Of a stretch of 64,000 bases of DNA, positions 44,910 through 57,000 are shown piece after piece. The translations under genes were made by a program, and so were the position numbers. The DNA lies in assembly GCA_022059125.1 (NCBI GenBank), contig JAEUWY010000005.1, positions 1,674,001 to 1,738,000 on the forward strand. Reading direction: 5' to 3'. The notes beneath the pieces were generated by a model. The model ran no database searches. It was given only the letters and a program-made list of their open reading frames with translations, and had not been told where the DNA came from. Numbering within the stretch: the first letter of the stretch is position 1; every line of letters starts with the position of its first letter. The stretch is from Corynespora cassiicola. Lineage: Eukaryota > Ascomycota > Dothideomycetes > Pleosporales > Corynesporascaceae.

Positions 44910-47197
44910 GCAGCGAATCCAAACGACAGCGATTGTTGAGGCTTGGCGAGCGAATGAGCTCTGCTGTGGGGCTGCGGCTGATGCAGGATCGGTCGAGAGC
45001 TCTCCCAACTAGCATCAGTAACAGGAACCGAGGGCTGGAAGGATTGGGTGATTTCAGGTTCCGTACTGAAGTCTCCTCCCTCGTTGAACTGCTTGTCAAT
45101 TGCCTCCTCGAGGTGATACTCGGCATCGCGGGCTTCGCGCTCAAGGTTTGCGCTAATGTTGTGGCGATGGCCGCGAGGAGTTGGGATAGCAATTTCCGGC
45201 CCAGGCTGAGTGGCATGCTTCATGGCCGGGTGCTCGTCTTCTTCGGCTTCATCTTCAGGCACTTCTGCGAGGGTAGAAGAAGGACGCAGACCGAGTACCT
45301 GCTGCTGCTGCTGGAGCAGAAGTTGGGCCTGAAGCTGCTGCTGCTGTTGTTGCATTTGGACCAGCAAATCATTCTTCTCGGTTGGCGTAAGGGGAAACTG
45401 CTGGCCAGGCCGCATGCCAAAGGGAGACGAGGGCGAGATGACATCGGCAAGATCAGGCCTGCTCAGAGGCAGAGCAGGCGAGCCACCCCGCGCACTCTGT
45501 GGGCCGAAGTAGTTGCCCGGCGACCACGTCCCAGAGGGTGATGCAGAATGTTGAACAAAGCTAGCAGGGGATGCAAATGTGGAATGCCTGTGCATATGCA
45601 TGGCTGCACGTGGGTTGCCGAACGCAGCAGGCGATGCAATCGACTGCCGCGACATGTGCCCAGGCGAAGGACCAAGAGGAAACGAACCTCCCGACACGAT
45701 GCTGCCCTGCCGAATGCGATGGCTGCTCGCAGATGAAGAAGGCAATGGGGGAGAGAATGGCAAGCCAATTTGTGCTGCAGAGGCCGTTCTCGACAAGGCT
45801 GCTGGAGCTTCTTCCTCCTCACCACCTAGACTAACACCAAGGGCAGCAAGCTTCGCCTCCATGAGATGATTGACATAGTCGTCCCAAACAGCCTTGTTGG
45901 CAACACGCACTTTGGGCGGGGCAGCAGTACGCTCCGACCGAACATCAGACTCGTCAGGCCACACTCCTCGATTCTGAGGCAGCACATCTCCGCCATTGAA
46001 GTTACCCCAATGTCCAAAACCACGCGTGTCATAGCCAGCACGCTGCAACTGCTCAACTTTAGCCTTCACAGCCTCAGCGCTCATGGGTTTCGGCGGGTAT
46101 CCAGGGGTGCCACGCGGTATGTCACGAGGTATCGAAATGATGCACCCTTTGCCCTTCACCATGATCTTCTTTCGGGGGCGCGGTGGCTGATTAGGAGGCG
46201 GGGGCTGCAATGTGTTGACGGGTGTAGGCGCCTGGCTCGTACTCTCGGTCGGAGGCATGGGAGAGCGCGCCCTCTGCATATCCTGGGGCTTGTCGGCGTG
46301 TACACTGCGACTCAATGTCGAACGAAGGCTGTTCCCCGACCCTTGACGCGAGTGGACCGCGGGGTCAGGGTTCGCATACTTTGAGGCCATCATCTTGCCG
46401 AGCTGTTCTTTCGCACCCTTGCTAAAGTGTGACCAGAAATCCTGCTGATTCAACGTCTTATTGTTCTGTCTCGCCTTGTGAAAGTTCTTGGACCGATCCG
46501 ATGGGCTGCCTCGCTCTTGACTCGATCTGGCACCCGAATCGCTGTCGGCGGTCCCGTCGCTCCACCAGTCGTTTGCTTCTCTGTTCCAGCGGCCTTCCAA
46601 GAATTGTCGGACCCACTCGTCGGACGGATTCGCGTTGGGGAACTCGGCGGCTCGGGGTGTTCTCGTCGGTGTCTCTGTACTCGCGGGGAGTCGAGATGGA
46701 ATCAAGTGGTCGAGGTTGAACTGGTTGGGAGACTGGTTCTGCTCCAAGCGGGGGATCAGATGCTCGAGGTTGAAGCGGCCGGGCGAGTTGTCTCCCTCTA
46801 GACGCGGCGGGAGGAGGTGCTCGAGGCCGAACTGGAGAGCGGACGGGTCTTCTTCAAGATCGTCGCTGCCCGGGTTGGTGGAGAGATTGCGTCGAGGATT
46901 AAAGACGGGGGGAGGGTTCCTGTAAGGACTGCCCCAGCTGGCCGTGTAGTAGGTATTATGAGACTTCTCGCTTCTGGCGACGGTCGAGGGGGTACGCGGG
47001 ATGCCCCCTGGCACTCCCAGAGAGGGGAGGGGAGGGAGTTCGGGGCTCGAATGGCCGAGTGTCTGGGTGGGGGACGGGGCGGTCCACAGAGTCTGTGCCG
47101 GCGAGTTGGCAGCAGTCACTTCACCCGAGTAGTGCGAGGGAAATGGCGGCGATGAGGGCAAATGGAGCGACGACGAGGAATTCCGTCGAGCTTGCAT
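39776..47197 (-). CDS. Giant repeat-rich coiled-coil protein, unknown function
   Basis: One uninterrupted 2473-codon frame, intronless, unlike most genes here. From the N-terminus: a Ser/Pro-rich leader; three tandem ~20-residue units around F-x-LEHLIP (residues ~112-170); polar low-complexity sequence with Gln tracts (~614-632 and 762-772); a block rich in F-x-P and EFKP motifs (~845-985); a P/A-rich array of eight units of the form IR-x-IV-x-EA-x-A-x-H (~1464-1671); a long coiled coil (~1727-2270) with heptads of Leu, Glu, Lys and Arg; and a Ser-rich tail ending INFGRQLHDE. Such proteins are often labelled myosin-like in fungal genomes, but no motor domain is present. Scaffold or tether is the most I can infer. 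Frame openness over 7.4 kb makes the gene certain. Confidence 0.9.
42185..42805 (-). repeat. Eight-unit protein repeat array (IRxIVxEAxAxH)
   Basis: Coding repeats in the giant gene: eight clear units of 12-13 residues with consensus IR-[SAD]-IV-x-EA-[LI]-x-[ST]H, spaced 27-33 residues apart by Pro/Ala-rich linkers, plus two degenerate units downstream (EIYQIVGSLKA and DVRELIDDAF). Confidence 0.75.
44877..44909 (-). repeat. CAG trinucleotide tract coding poly-Gln
   Basis: About ten consecutive GCT units on the plus strand, read as CAG codons on the minus strand within the giant gene (11 Gln). A second, interrupted Gln tract lies at about 45300-45356. Length polymorphism is likely. Confidence 0.85.
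46690..46862 (-). repeat. Three tandem FxLEHLIPxRL units
   Basis: Three adjacent coding units of ~20 residues near the N-terminus of the giant protein: FGLEHLLPPRLE, FNLEHLIPRLEQ and FNLDHLIPSRLP, separated by acidic or polar NSP-type linkers. Looks like recent local duplication or a repeated ligand motif. Confidence 0.75.
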
Positions 47198-47563
47198 TCA
47201 ACATTCAGCGGGCTATCCCAGGATCTCCGCAGAGAAGGTCAGACGCGCGGGACGCGTGCGTCGGGCAGCTCGCAGGGAGGGTCGGCGGGAAGGGCAGCGG
47301 GAGACGCGATATACGTAATTAATGCTCTACAAAAGAAAGGCAAAAGCACCGGATGGGGTATCTAAAAGAGCGACATGAGATGGAACAGGGCAGGCTTGAG
47401 CAATCGAAGAGCAACCATCCCGTAGCAGGAGCGGCGGCAGCAACAGAAACTGGAGACGAAGAAAAGGCGGCGGCTGTGAGGAAGGCCCGGGTTGGTGGTG
47501 CCGCTGGACTCCAGGTTGTCGAAAAAAGGTGGAAAGGAGAGGCTTAAGTCAGCAGCCATTACC

Positions 47564-47572
47564 GATTGGCTA
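47564..47572 (-). promoter_or_regulatory. CCAAT box (TAGCCAATC)
   Basis: Nonamer GATTGGCTA about 370 bp upstream of the giant gene start; it reads TAGCCAATC on the minus strand, the strand of that gene. Confidence 0.4.
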
Positions 47573-48126
47573 GCGGCATGGCGGGCTACCGACCCTAGGA
47601 GGACAGCGTGTGAACGTGTCATACCGCAAGGGGCGAGAGGGAGCTCGTGCAAGCGCATGCAGCTGGTGCAGGGGTGCGTCGACAGGCCGAGCGCCGTCAC
47701 ACCGCACCTGCGCGCCCGCCCGATGCACGCAGACTCGAGAGCGTCGCTCCCGGAGATGCGCCGCCCGCTGGCAGGTTGGGCGGGCGAGTGTTTGTGGTGG
47801 TGGTGGTGATGTTGACGCTGATGCTGGTGAAGCTGGTGAAGCTGGTGATGCGGGTGTGGTGATGCGAGTGCGGTGGCCCCCCCTGGCACGAGGTACCTCT
47901 ATTGTTTGGCGACAACAACACGGCGCGTCCAACAAATTCATCTAATTCCATTGACATTGCAGCTAATTCCTGGCACTTATGCGTTGGTCGCCCGCCTGCA
48001 AACGCCAGGACAGCCGCCGGCCGCCAGTCATTTGCACCCCGGCCGCGGCCACACACGCCAACCGCACCGCGCTGCTGTCACGGCCTGCCAGCGGTTCGCT
48101 GTGCGCTGTTGACGGCTTTGACGCGC

Positions 48127-48158
48127 GAAACCGTGAAACCGTGAAATCACGAAACCAC
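48127..48158. repeat. Four tandem GAAACCGT-like octamers
   Basis: Consecutive GAAACCGT, GAAACCGT, GAAATCAC and GAAACCAC. A compact direct repeat about 930 bp upstream of the giant gene, possibly a multimeric protein-binding site; no factor is recognised. Confidence 0.5.
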
Positions 48159-48368
48159 GATGACGATGTGTTTCCATGTTTTGACAACACCTGGGGGCCG
48201 GGCGGCTTAAGGGGACCTCCAAGCCCAGGTGAGACCTGTCACCTGGCTAGCCGCTAGCGAGCGGGAGCTAGAAGGCCCTGGGAAAGCTGTCTCCACGCCT
48301 CGGCAGCTGTTGCCCTTCCATCGTCCACCACCGAGCTGTACCCAGCCAGCTGCCTGCCTAGATCCTCT

Positions 48369-50159
48369 CTATACCTTCTGCCACATGACGAGCCGCCTCA
48401 CAAACGGGCTCTTCTTGAACCCCGCCGGCGTTGGGATCCTCTCCAGCCCGGCCATCTCCACCTCGTCGGCGACCGGATCCACATCTCTCGACGTGGTGCG
48501 CCCCAACGCCGCGGCTTTCTCCTCGAGATCGCCAATCTTCCAGGCCCTCACCAACCACAAGAAAGCCGCGCCCCCAATGTACATAAAGCCCGTGAACAGA
48601 ATGGCCCCCGTGTAGCTGCCCCCGTTGAAGCTGACGATTTCGAGCCCGATGGCTTCCGAGACTGACCCTGTCGTTAGCAGCCCTCCTCGTATTTTAGGCG
48701 CGGCGGATGCTTAGGCGCGTGCATGATGATGTACTCACAAGTCGTAGGCACGGCCAACACCAGCCAGGTAATGCTCATGGACGACGGGAGATCCCTCAGC
48801 CCCATGATCTCCGTCCAGACGGGCCCCACGACTGCCCAAAACGTCCCCGCAACCGTGCCGCCAAGAATGGCAAAGAAGACCAGGACCCCAAAGCTCGTTG
48901 CAAACGACCAGATGACCAGCGAGAAGAGCCCGGCGAGGAACGTCATGCTCGCCGCCATGTTGACTCTACCGAACGAGTCGCTGAAGTAGCCGATGGGCGG
49001 CCTGCCCAATCCTTGCCCCAGGTTCAGCACAGCACCGATGATGGACCCCTGGCTGGCCGTCATCCCGACTGTCCTCGCATAGTTTGGAAGCGAAAAGAGC
49101 AGGACAACGTATGCCAGCATGGACAGGAAGCCAAACATCTGGAGGCCCCAAAACTCAATCTTCTTGAACAGGCGATAGTCGAACGAGAGCTGCGATGAGC
49201 CAATCTGCTTGTTGCGATCCTTGATCAACAGCGAGCAGAGCGTGTTCACGACGCAGGCGATGATGCCAAGGATCCTGAACGCCCACGCGAGGGAGATGTT
49301 GCGAATCATGGCCTGCGCTGCGAGACTGTAGATCAGTCCTCCAATACCACTTCCCGCAGCACTGACACCATTTGCCAGCGATCTCTTCGTCGTGAACCAC
49401 TGTGGCGTAATAACGACAGACCCCACGAATAAGAAGCCCATGCCCCATCCAAAGCACACGCCCTGGCTCAAGAAGAGTTGCCAGGTTTGAGTTGCAAAGG
49501 ATGCTCCGATGAAGGAGACGGTCTCGAAGAAGACCCCAATGAGAAGCGTGGTTCGAGTTCCGTAAAGTCGAGTTGTCAGCGTTCCGACGGGAGAGACAAT
49601 TAGAGCCATGGAGATGGAGAGACCGCCGACGAAGGCATATTCGAGGCTGGTTGCGCCGGGAAACACGTTGTTGGAGAGATAGTATGCTAGGAAAACGCCG
49701 TAGGACGAGTTCATGCCCCACGTATGCCTGCAAGAATAAGTACTTATTCCATATGAAACACTCGCGAAGCTCTTCAGCCAGCACCGACAGCCTCATCCTG
49801 AAGCAAGGATCAAAAAAGGAAGAGGAGAAGAAGAAAAGATACCAAACTTACGCATTGATCAAGGCGCAACACGCCACACAAACCCACCCATAACCCCCAT
49901 CCGGTGGAACGTCCTCCGTTCGCTGCTCCAGGGGTCCATTCGCATGTCCGTTCTCCAAGCCATGCTTTTCACCGTCTCCATGGCCGTTCATAAGCTCGCC
50001 GTTCTCCTTGGCATCAGTACCACGGCCGTGTGGCATGCCATTCCCGCTCTTTTCAGACCTCGCAATGCTCCGACCTGAAGCCGATATTCTATCCTCATCA
50101 TAATACCCTTCCTCCAACTCTTTGCCTCCCTCATCAAAAATTTCTCGATTCGTCGTCAT
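48369..50159 (-). CDS. MFS transporter, monocarboxylate (MCT) type
   Basis: Exons 49852..50159, 48739..49727 and 48369..48661 (introns 124 and 77 nt) give 529 residues. A polar cytoplasmic N-terminus of ~85 residues precedes the MCT signature PPDGGYGWVCVACCALINA, which opens TM1. Further helices are seen in LEYAFVGGLSISMALIVSPV, YGTRTTLLIGVFFETVSFIG, LFLSQGVCFGWGMGFLFVGS, the AGSGIGGLIYSLAA helix, a central loop before the second bundle, and GGSYTGAILFTGFMYIGGAAFLW in exon 3. Exon 2 joins exon 3 at PTT/FSEAIGLEIVSF. Fungal relatives (for example Mch-type) are plasma-membrane or vacuolar carriers with poorly known substrates such as riboflavin or carboxylates. The start is the ATG of MTTNREIFDEGG; an upstream in-frame ATG is possible. 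Confidence 0.9.
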
Positions 50160-51781
50160 GATTTTGACGCGGCGCGGCGGCGGGAATAAGTCGTCGCGAA
50201 TATTCTCCGCGGCAAAACTTTCTTTCTTTCGCTTCGCACACGGGACTGACCAGGGTGGACGATCTCTATCTCGCAACGTGAGTCCGTGGGCAGCAGGCAC
50301 AAGGAGCCATCACGTTCGATCGAGTCAGAGAAAGGAGATTGATGAAGAACGGGGAGGGAAAAAAAATATAGCACCCCAACTAGCTACTATGGCTAGCCAA
50401 GCTAGCGGTTGCGTATTCGCAGTCGCCCTCCTCTTCTTCCCGAGGTAAGGCTTGCCATTCCTCTGTCTTTGCTAACCAGACCAAGCCGGGAATAAGCACC
50501 AGGGGGGGGCCGCAACTGTTTTTACGCGTACCGAATTACCAAATCTTCCTGCGCCGTTGGGTGAGGGCTTGGGCTTTGATTGGCTACATGGTCAGCCCTC
50601 CTTCACGTTTAGCAGCGTCTGCGGCGTATGGTGCCGTTGGTGCCGCTCGTTGCACGTGTTGGAATGCACCCAGGTGCGGACATATCCGCGCCTCTCCGTC
50701 TCCGCATTTGGGATCGGCAGATGGAGGAGAATGGGGCGCATCTATTAGCCACTGCGTCGGTTGTATCCATTTTGATTCTATATAGTGATGGTGAGCTTTT
50801 AGAGACTTGGAGAATTTTCTGGACGGCCCAAGTAGCAAGTAAATGTCACACATTCCTCCTTATACCAGTGCCCGTCCTCGCCAAAGAAATCGCCATAGTC
50901 TCTGCCCCTTCACCAAAGAACACATGCAGTAGTCCCGCCAACCTGGACCCCAGAAACACCCTTCAGCTCCCGATTCCCGCTCAAGATCTTCTTCCCTTCC
51001 GCCACAATAGTTTCGGCACCTAGCGTCAGCATCATCATATCCAGACCGCATCACCAGAGCATCGGCACTGAAAAAGTACGTGCACCCACACACGACCATT
51101 CGTCATTTCGCGCCCTTTGGAGTGAGTACTCAGACCCCATCTCCGCACCTTTCCGCTAGACCCTGCCGAGAGGGCCGTGTAACTCGGCATTGGAGAAGGA
51201 TGCCGAACGCAGTGCAACTTGGCCGAGCGAGCCCACCCCCCACATTTTTGTACTAGTCATAGTGCAAGTCGTCTCTTTGCTGATGGCCAAACTGCACTTG
51301 TACCCTCACCTGACTGTTGGTCCGGGTGCCGAGCATCGGAGGCAAGGCCCTCCCTCCACTTCCCGGTACTGTCTTGACATCTGAGATTGATGACAAAAGT
51401 GAGGTGGCCTTTGTAAATGAAGCATTTTCACATGGTTGTCGAATCCTTATGGCACCGTCTCAAGATAGGTTGTTGTTTGATTGGAGGGGGCTTTCAAGGA
51501 GCATGCTCTGAACAACATCTACATCCTACCCCCACAGTCTAATTTTCTGTGCATAATTCTTCGCAATTGTTGGATCAAGTTGGACATTGGCGACACATCA
51601 CTTGTAAGTAAATACACACACAGAAACCAAACGGAGCACCGAAAATGTGGCAATAATTCATATTGATACATAGGAGAGGAAAAGAGTGACCATCAAAACC
51701 ACCTACGTGACTCCAATTCGACCAATTTATATCCGACTGGTATCGTGAGTCCTCCGCAAACGCCGCTACCATAGCAAGCGC
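50160..51781. other. Intergenic, no gene seen
   Basis: 1.6 kb between the MFS start and the 3' end of the next minus-strand gene. Contains an inverted CCAAT at 50578 and a CTAGC-rich cluster near 50385-50405. ORFs are short, overlapping and without domains. Confidence 0.5.
50578..50586 (-). promoter_or_regulatory. CCAAT box (TAGCCAATC)
   Basis: GATTGGCTA about 420 bp upstream of the MFS transporter start, same nonamer as at 21560 and 47564. Confidence 0.4.
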
Positions 51782-53173
51782 CTATCTAGCGCTAGATTCG
51801 CACTGTTCCATGAACCTGTATATTCCTTCGAGGCCTTGGTACTCCAGAGGTGTGTGCATGTCGGTAAACTCTTCGAGGTCACTGCTGTGCAGACTTTCGT
51901 AGCCAGAAGGAGAGGATATCCATGGATTCGGTTCGTAGGTCAAATCTTCAAAGTCCATACCATTCTCAGAGTGGGTCGAATAATCATCCGCACTTCTCAC
52001 CGATGGAGTCATCATATGCTGCCAATCAATGACAGGATACTGTCTTTCATCGACTGGCTTCTCGAAGAACGAGCATTCCGACGGCGTGCGACTAGATGCA
52101 AAGGGGAATAGAAGGGCGATTTCAGTTCCAACAAAGGAATCGAAATCCTCGTCTTGGTGTACCACCCCGCGCTGGACACCAAATTCGTTGCAGATGGATT
52201 CCACCGTGCCAGGATCACAGCCAGGGAAGTGTATCTTGAGCGTCGATGACTCGTATGAGATGGGTAGGTCGCCAAGTTGAGAAAGTCGTTGCAAATCCTT
52301 AAGTACTGCAGCCAACTCCTTGACAGCCCGTGAAAAGTCCACTGAAAGAATGTCCAAAAGACCATCCTTGTTGAGGGAGTCCTTCTCCTGCGCGAAAGAG
52401 CCAAAGCCCTTGACAGCCTTCAATGGCGTCAAGGCAGTAACGGTCGGGTTAATGTTGAAGCTGATATAAGATCCTGGGGTGGCCCTGGGAACCTTGTTCA
52501 AAGTTTGGTTGACTTGATCTTGCAAGACGGAAACACTCTTGAAGCGTTTCTCTCCCGTGCGCGGGTTGGTGCCATCGAATTGGGCCTTCTGTCCGGAGAT
52601 GAAGAAAGCACGCACGGCCTGAGAAACATTGTTGATGACTTGGGCGGGAGCCGCTGGGCCATGCGAGAAGTACCGGGCTCCACCGGCGCGACCTGATCCC
52701 CAAGCATATCCTCCGGCGGTTCTTCCTAAAGTACCTCCGGTGAGGTTGGGGCGGAGGGTGTGTGCAAAAGGAGCGCGGCCCGCCTGACTGTTTACGGCGG
52801 AACCGATGCGGGACTTGGGGAAGGAGGACCGATCGAACTTGATGCCGGATGATCGAGACGCAGATGTGGTGAAGCGTCGAACAGCAGCGCTGATGGTACT
52901 GTGCGTGCTGTACCACCTTCCTTTGCTCTGTTTGAGATAGGCAATGCGGTGGATCGGGTGCTTTGGCGTGGTGCGTGCGAGGAGAGGCTGTAATTCAGCT
53001 TGAGTAGGTCGTATAGATGCCGGCAGTTGATTCTGCACGAGTTTTGCAGCATGTCGCCAGGCGGCCCTATGACTGTCAACGTCACTCTTCCTGACCATTT
53101 GTTGGGATACTCACTTGAACACTTTCGCGTTCTTGGCCACCAGCTTATGCAGGTGGGCCACTGCGGGCGCCAT
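51782..53173 (-). CDS. Conserved fungal protein of unknown function
   Basis: Exons 53115..53173 and 51782..53072 (42-nt intron) give 449 residues. The spliced start reads MAPAVAHLHKLVAKNAKVFK-N-HRAAWRHAAKLVQNQ in pieces. The N-terminal 150 residues are basic and rich in Ser, Arg, Gly and aromatic residues (YSTHSTISAAVRRFTTSASR, TGGTLGRTAGGYAWGSG, ARYFSHGPAAPAQVINN), suggesting a mitochondrial or membrane-proximal protein. A middle block (RAFFISGQKAQFDGTNPRTG, then a mixed alpha/beta part) is followed by an acidic C-terminus (YESLHSSDLEEF). I recall fungal homologues carrying a casein-kinase-II-beta-2 label, but the CK2 beta zinc finger is absent and that name should not be transferred. A CACGTGAT site lies about 170 bp upstream. 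Confidence 0.82.
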
Positions 53174-54091
53174 AGTATGTTAAAATTCCGCAACTGGGAG
53201 GGGAGAGGGTATATTGTTGTTGAGAGGAGGGAAGAGTGTGGGGAAGGGTCGTCTTATGGGGTGGCGCAGGGTTATCGCCACTCGGAGATAACCGGATCTA
53301 GATGGGAGTCGGGGTTTCCACTGCGCCGATCTAGATGAAGATGCACGTGATATCGTTAGTCATCAAGCATCATACGCCCCGTTTGCACTAGCAAATCCAT
53401 GAGTTGAAACGTCAGTGAAAATAATCGTCACAACGATGGGTCTTTGTGAACCGGAGAATTCCAAGTCAAATCAACGATTGAACCAACTTTTTTACGTCTT
53501 GTTTCCATAGTTTACATATGACGGGAGGGCATGAAACATATTTCATTTACTGGGGAATGCCCAACCGGATTAACTCGTCGATGAACACAAAAAGGGGAAC
53601 GAGAATGGATCGGATCTCGCGCATGGGTAGTGTCCAAATACGCTCCTTTGGTGAAAGAAAACAGATGCCGCTATGCCGCGTAGAAGTGGAGAGAGACCGG
53701 GTGTTGGGTAATGAGGAAAGAAATGCAAGACGCCCCTTTCCTCCCGTTCTCCAGCCGAGAAGTCGAAGCCCCCGGATTCCCAAGTTCAGGTATATCGTTC
53801 GAATGTCGTGTGAACATACCACCGTGGTAAAAATCCCGGGGCCATACATCCGCTGATGTCTATTTTGTGGAGGAAACTGAATGCACCACCCGACCATGCC
53901 ATTGTACCAACGCCAAAGCAAACTTTTGTGTGAAAACTGACGCACAAGGGGTCGCCCAACATGGAAGAAATTAAAAGCGACAAGCTCAAAGACCAATGAA
54001 TAACCCCCACTTTGACGCCGATAGCCGTTTGATCAGTTGAAGTCATAATTGTGCGTGCAGGCCATAAGCCAGCGCGGTGACAAAGTCTCTC
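53174..54091. other. Intergenic, tandem
   Basis: 918 bp between the preceding minus-strand gene start and the 3' end of the LARP1-like gene. The part next to 53173 should be promoter (CACGTGAT at 53344, ATCTAGATG twice near 53298 and 53328). ORFs at 53518-54046 on both strands have no domains. Confidence 0.55.
53344..53351. promoter_or_regulatory. CACGTGAT E-box
   Basis: Cbf1-type E-box about 170 bp upstream of the start at 53173. Fourth copy of this octamer, all four in intergenic DNA. Confidence 0.35.
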
Positions 54092-57000
54092 TCAATCCAA
54101 AGAAACTTTGAGTTCCTCGTCAAGGAAGTCGTATATCCGTTGCCGATTCTCAGGATTGACAGCCACCCTGCGAAAGACTAACTGAAGTTGTCGGAAAGCC
54201 GGCCGTCGACATTCATTTTCAGATCTGACCAGTTCGACGTAGTGCCGAGCGACGCGCTTTCGAATCAAGTTTTGCGAAGACAGAGCCGACTCGCCGTAGA
54301 ATTTGAATAAATATCTGAGGCCGACCTCGGACATTCTGTGAATTGCATCCTCGAAAGCCAAATGTCGGAACTCGTCGTACATTCGTGTGTTGAAATTGCG
54401 GATAAGAAAATGTGACCAAAACTGATAAAGGACATCCATGTCGTAGGGACAGCTGCCTAGAGAAGCAGCCTGGCGCTGTAATAGCGCCTTCGATCGAAGG
54501 TGATGGTAAGATTCATGGGTAGAATCAGAAGGAATGGAATCAACTGGGGTATCTTTGTCTTTGACCCAATAAAGGCGAACGGGATCAAAAGGGGGAGATG
54601 GTACGAAGGGACTGGAAGCTTTTCGAGGTTCTTCTGGAGCTTGAGCATCAAAACTACAAATATTAGCACAGTGCGCAAGGCTGCACCTTCCGCACCCGAC
54701 GCTCACCCCTGTGAAGCATCCGAGCCGTCGGCCATCGAGCTGGCTGAACGGCCGGTACACTTCTCATACTCGTTCGGAACGCTGCTTCTACTATTGAGGG
54801 AGCCATTAGAAAATGTTCGTGTAGTAGGAGGCAAATGTCGAGCCTGATATGGATCTTGTTTGCGAACAATGACCGTCAAACCGTCGACTTGCTGGTCAGA
54901 AAAGGAATCGGGGTCTCCACTCACAGCCTTTGTCGGAACGTCGCTCGGGTTGCCATTCGGAACGGCGGAGCCATTCAAGCCTTCCGTAGTCGCCCCATTC
55001 GTCATATTCTCAGCGGTAATGTGCTGTGCTGCACCAGGTTGGAATCCATTTGCCGCCGGAAATTGGCCTTCACCTTCAAAAGCGGGCACCTCTGGGAACC
55101 GAGGATAGCCATTCTGGTCGATCACCAAACCATGAGGGTGAGGCATCGGGGGTGTGAAGAACTCTTCGGGGCCCTCGTTCTGTGCGGACGGGTCCCGCTT
55201 AGACATCTCAAGCACCCACTGCTCCCAACCTTCCTTGCGGCGCAGCCTATCTTTTCCGTCCTGTCCAACGCGGAATTCAATGACAGGCGATTGGTGGCAG
55301 GCAAGCTTGATCAACTCAAGGTCAGTGGTCAGTTTCTTCATACGATTGAAATCGGTGATGAAGCTGAGGAACACGAAACCCTTGGAGTCCATGTGCTTGC
55401 GCAAGTACATGTCCTTGAGGAGATTGTCTATCGAGAAGTAGTAGTCCCTATTACTTGTTAGTCGATGCGTCAAAGGTGAGCGGCTGCTCTTACAATTGCA
55501 TGGTCACGGCCGAGAAGAGGCTAAATGGGTCCATGAATGGGGCGAAGGGCACAGCGCCGACTGGTGGCATAATGAAGTTGTCCATGGGCGGAACCATGGG
55601 ATAGGCTTGAACAGGCATGGGCTGCTGGGGTCCTGCAGGGAATCCATTTCCATGGTAGACGTTTTCTGCAGTCACTGACTGCGAACGAGGTCCGTTGTTC
55701 CACTTGCGTCCGCCAAAACCATTCTGCTCTGGAGTGAATGAGGTTGGGGATCGCAGGGCGAAGTTGGAAGACGACTGCATGGATGAGCCATGGCCGTTGG
55801 TGTAGCCATTCTGAAAGTTTCCTCGAGAGCCACGTGGACCACCGCGAGGACGATCACGGCCAGAAATGGAACCATATGGTCGTCGCTCATTGGGACCTTG
55901 CTTGGCCTGGCCTTCTTGGAAAGTGGCACCTCGTCGGTCTCCATCGTCCGCAGCATCGGTCGGGCCAGCAGTGGAAGTGCGGCGATCGTAAGAGGCGCCA
56001 TTCTCCTTGGTGGGCGAAACAAACTCCCCATCCTTCCTCCGGTCCGTTGAACCGAAGAAATCACCCCTCCTGCCTTTGTTGGGCCTGCCGGAGGGGTACT
56101 GTCTAGGGTACGAATTTCCTTGACCAGCTGCTTGAGTGGTTGCATTGGAGTCGGTGACAACAGAGGGTCTTCGCGATGCGTCGGCATCAGCGGCCTGCGC
56201 AGTCTTTGAGGACTTCTCCCCGGTAGCTGGCACCTTATCTTTCAATGTTGGCGATCCAGCACCAACTGCGCGTCTGTCCTTTGGAGAGGCGTCACGGGTG
56301 GTAGGTCCACGCTTTGGTCCATCACCGTTGGGCAATGCAGCTGGACCGGAGTTCTCCTTGTCGGCAGCAAAGCCAGGCCGCGAGCTTCCCTGGGCTCCTC
56401 CACGGCCACCTCCACGGCCGCCCCTACGCGAAGTCGAGGCGCCTGGCATGGGGGTGTTGAACTTCACTGTTGGTGTGTATGGGATCTTGACCCACTCTTG
56501 CTTGCCAGAAGGGCCATCCTTGCGCTCCTTCTCCACCTTTTCATTCTTGCCCTGCGCCTTCTTGCGATCTTCGTCAACGGCGGTCTCGGGGGTCGGCCAC
56601 GACTCCTGATCACGGTCGGGCAGGAGGGGGGCGGCGCTCGCCGAGGGCTTGAAGTCCTTGTCAAAGGGTCTGCCCTTGGCGGACTTTGTCGTCCTCTCGG
56701 AATCAACCTCTGGCTTTGCATCCTTCTTGGGCTGACCCGCCTTTTCTTCATCACGCGACTTCCACTTATTCTCCGAGGTAGAATTCCTCTCCTTGGTGTC
56801 GGCGCTCTCATTCCTACTCTTCTTTGCCGCACCTGCGGCAGGGCCTTGAGGAATCCCATTGGCGGCCGAAGACACACCGTTGGTGGAGGAGGGTTTTCCG
56901 GCCGGGCCCTTTGCCGCTTTGGCCTTTGCCGCCTCGTCAGCACGCTGTTTCCAGATGTTCACGGCCGGAACAGGGGCCTCCTGTAGAGGCTTGGGCGGGG

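Larger units (their letters stand above)
47198..48368. other. Intergenic: promoter of the giant gene
   Basis: 1.17 kb between the giant gene start and the 3' end of the MFS gene (both minus). Contains an inverted CCAAT (47564), a GGTGAAGCT-type short repeat near 47825-47850, and four tandem imperfect octamers (48127-48158). GC-rich ORFs on both strands have no domains. Confidence 0.55.

Noticed and set aside
39776..47197. Myosin heavy chain identity for the giant protein
   Set aside because: Only the coiled coil is shared; no P-loop, switch or motor motifs.
51782..53173. Casein kinase II beta label for this protein
   Set aside because: No CPxxC-type zinc finger or CK2 beta core; the real CK2 beta is at 4621-5736.
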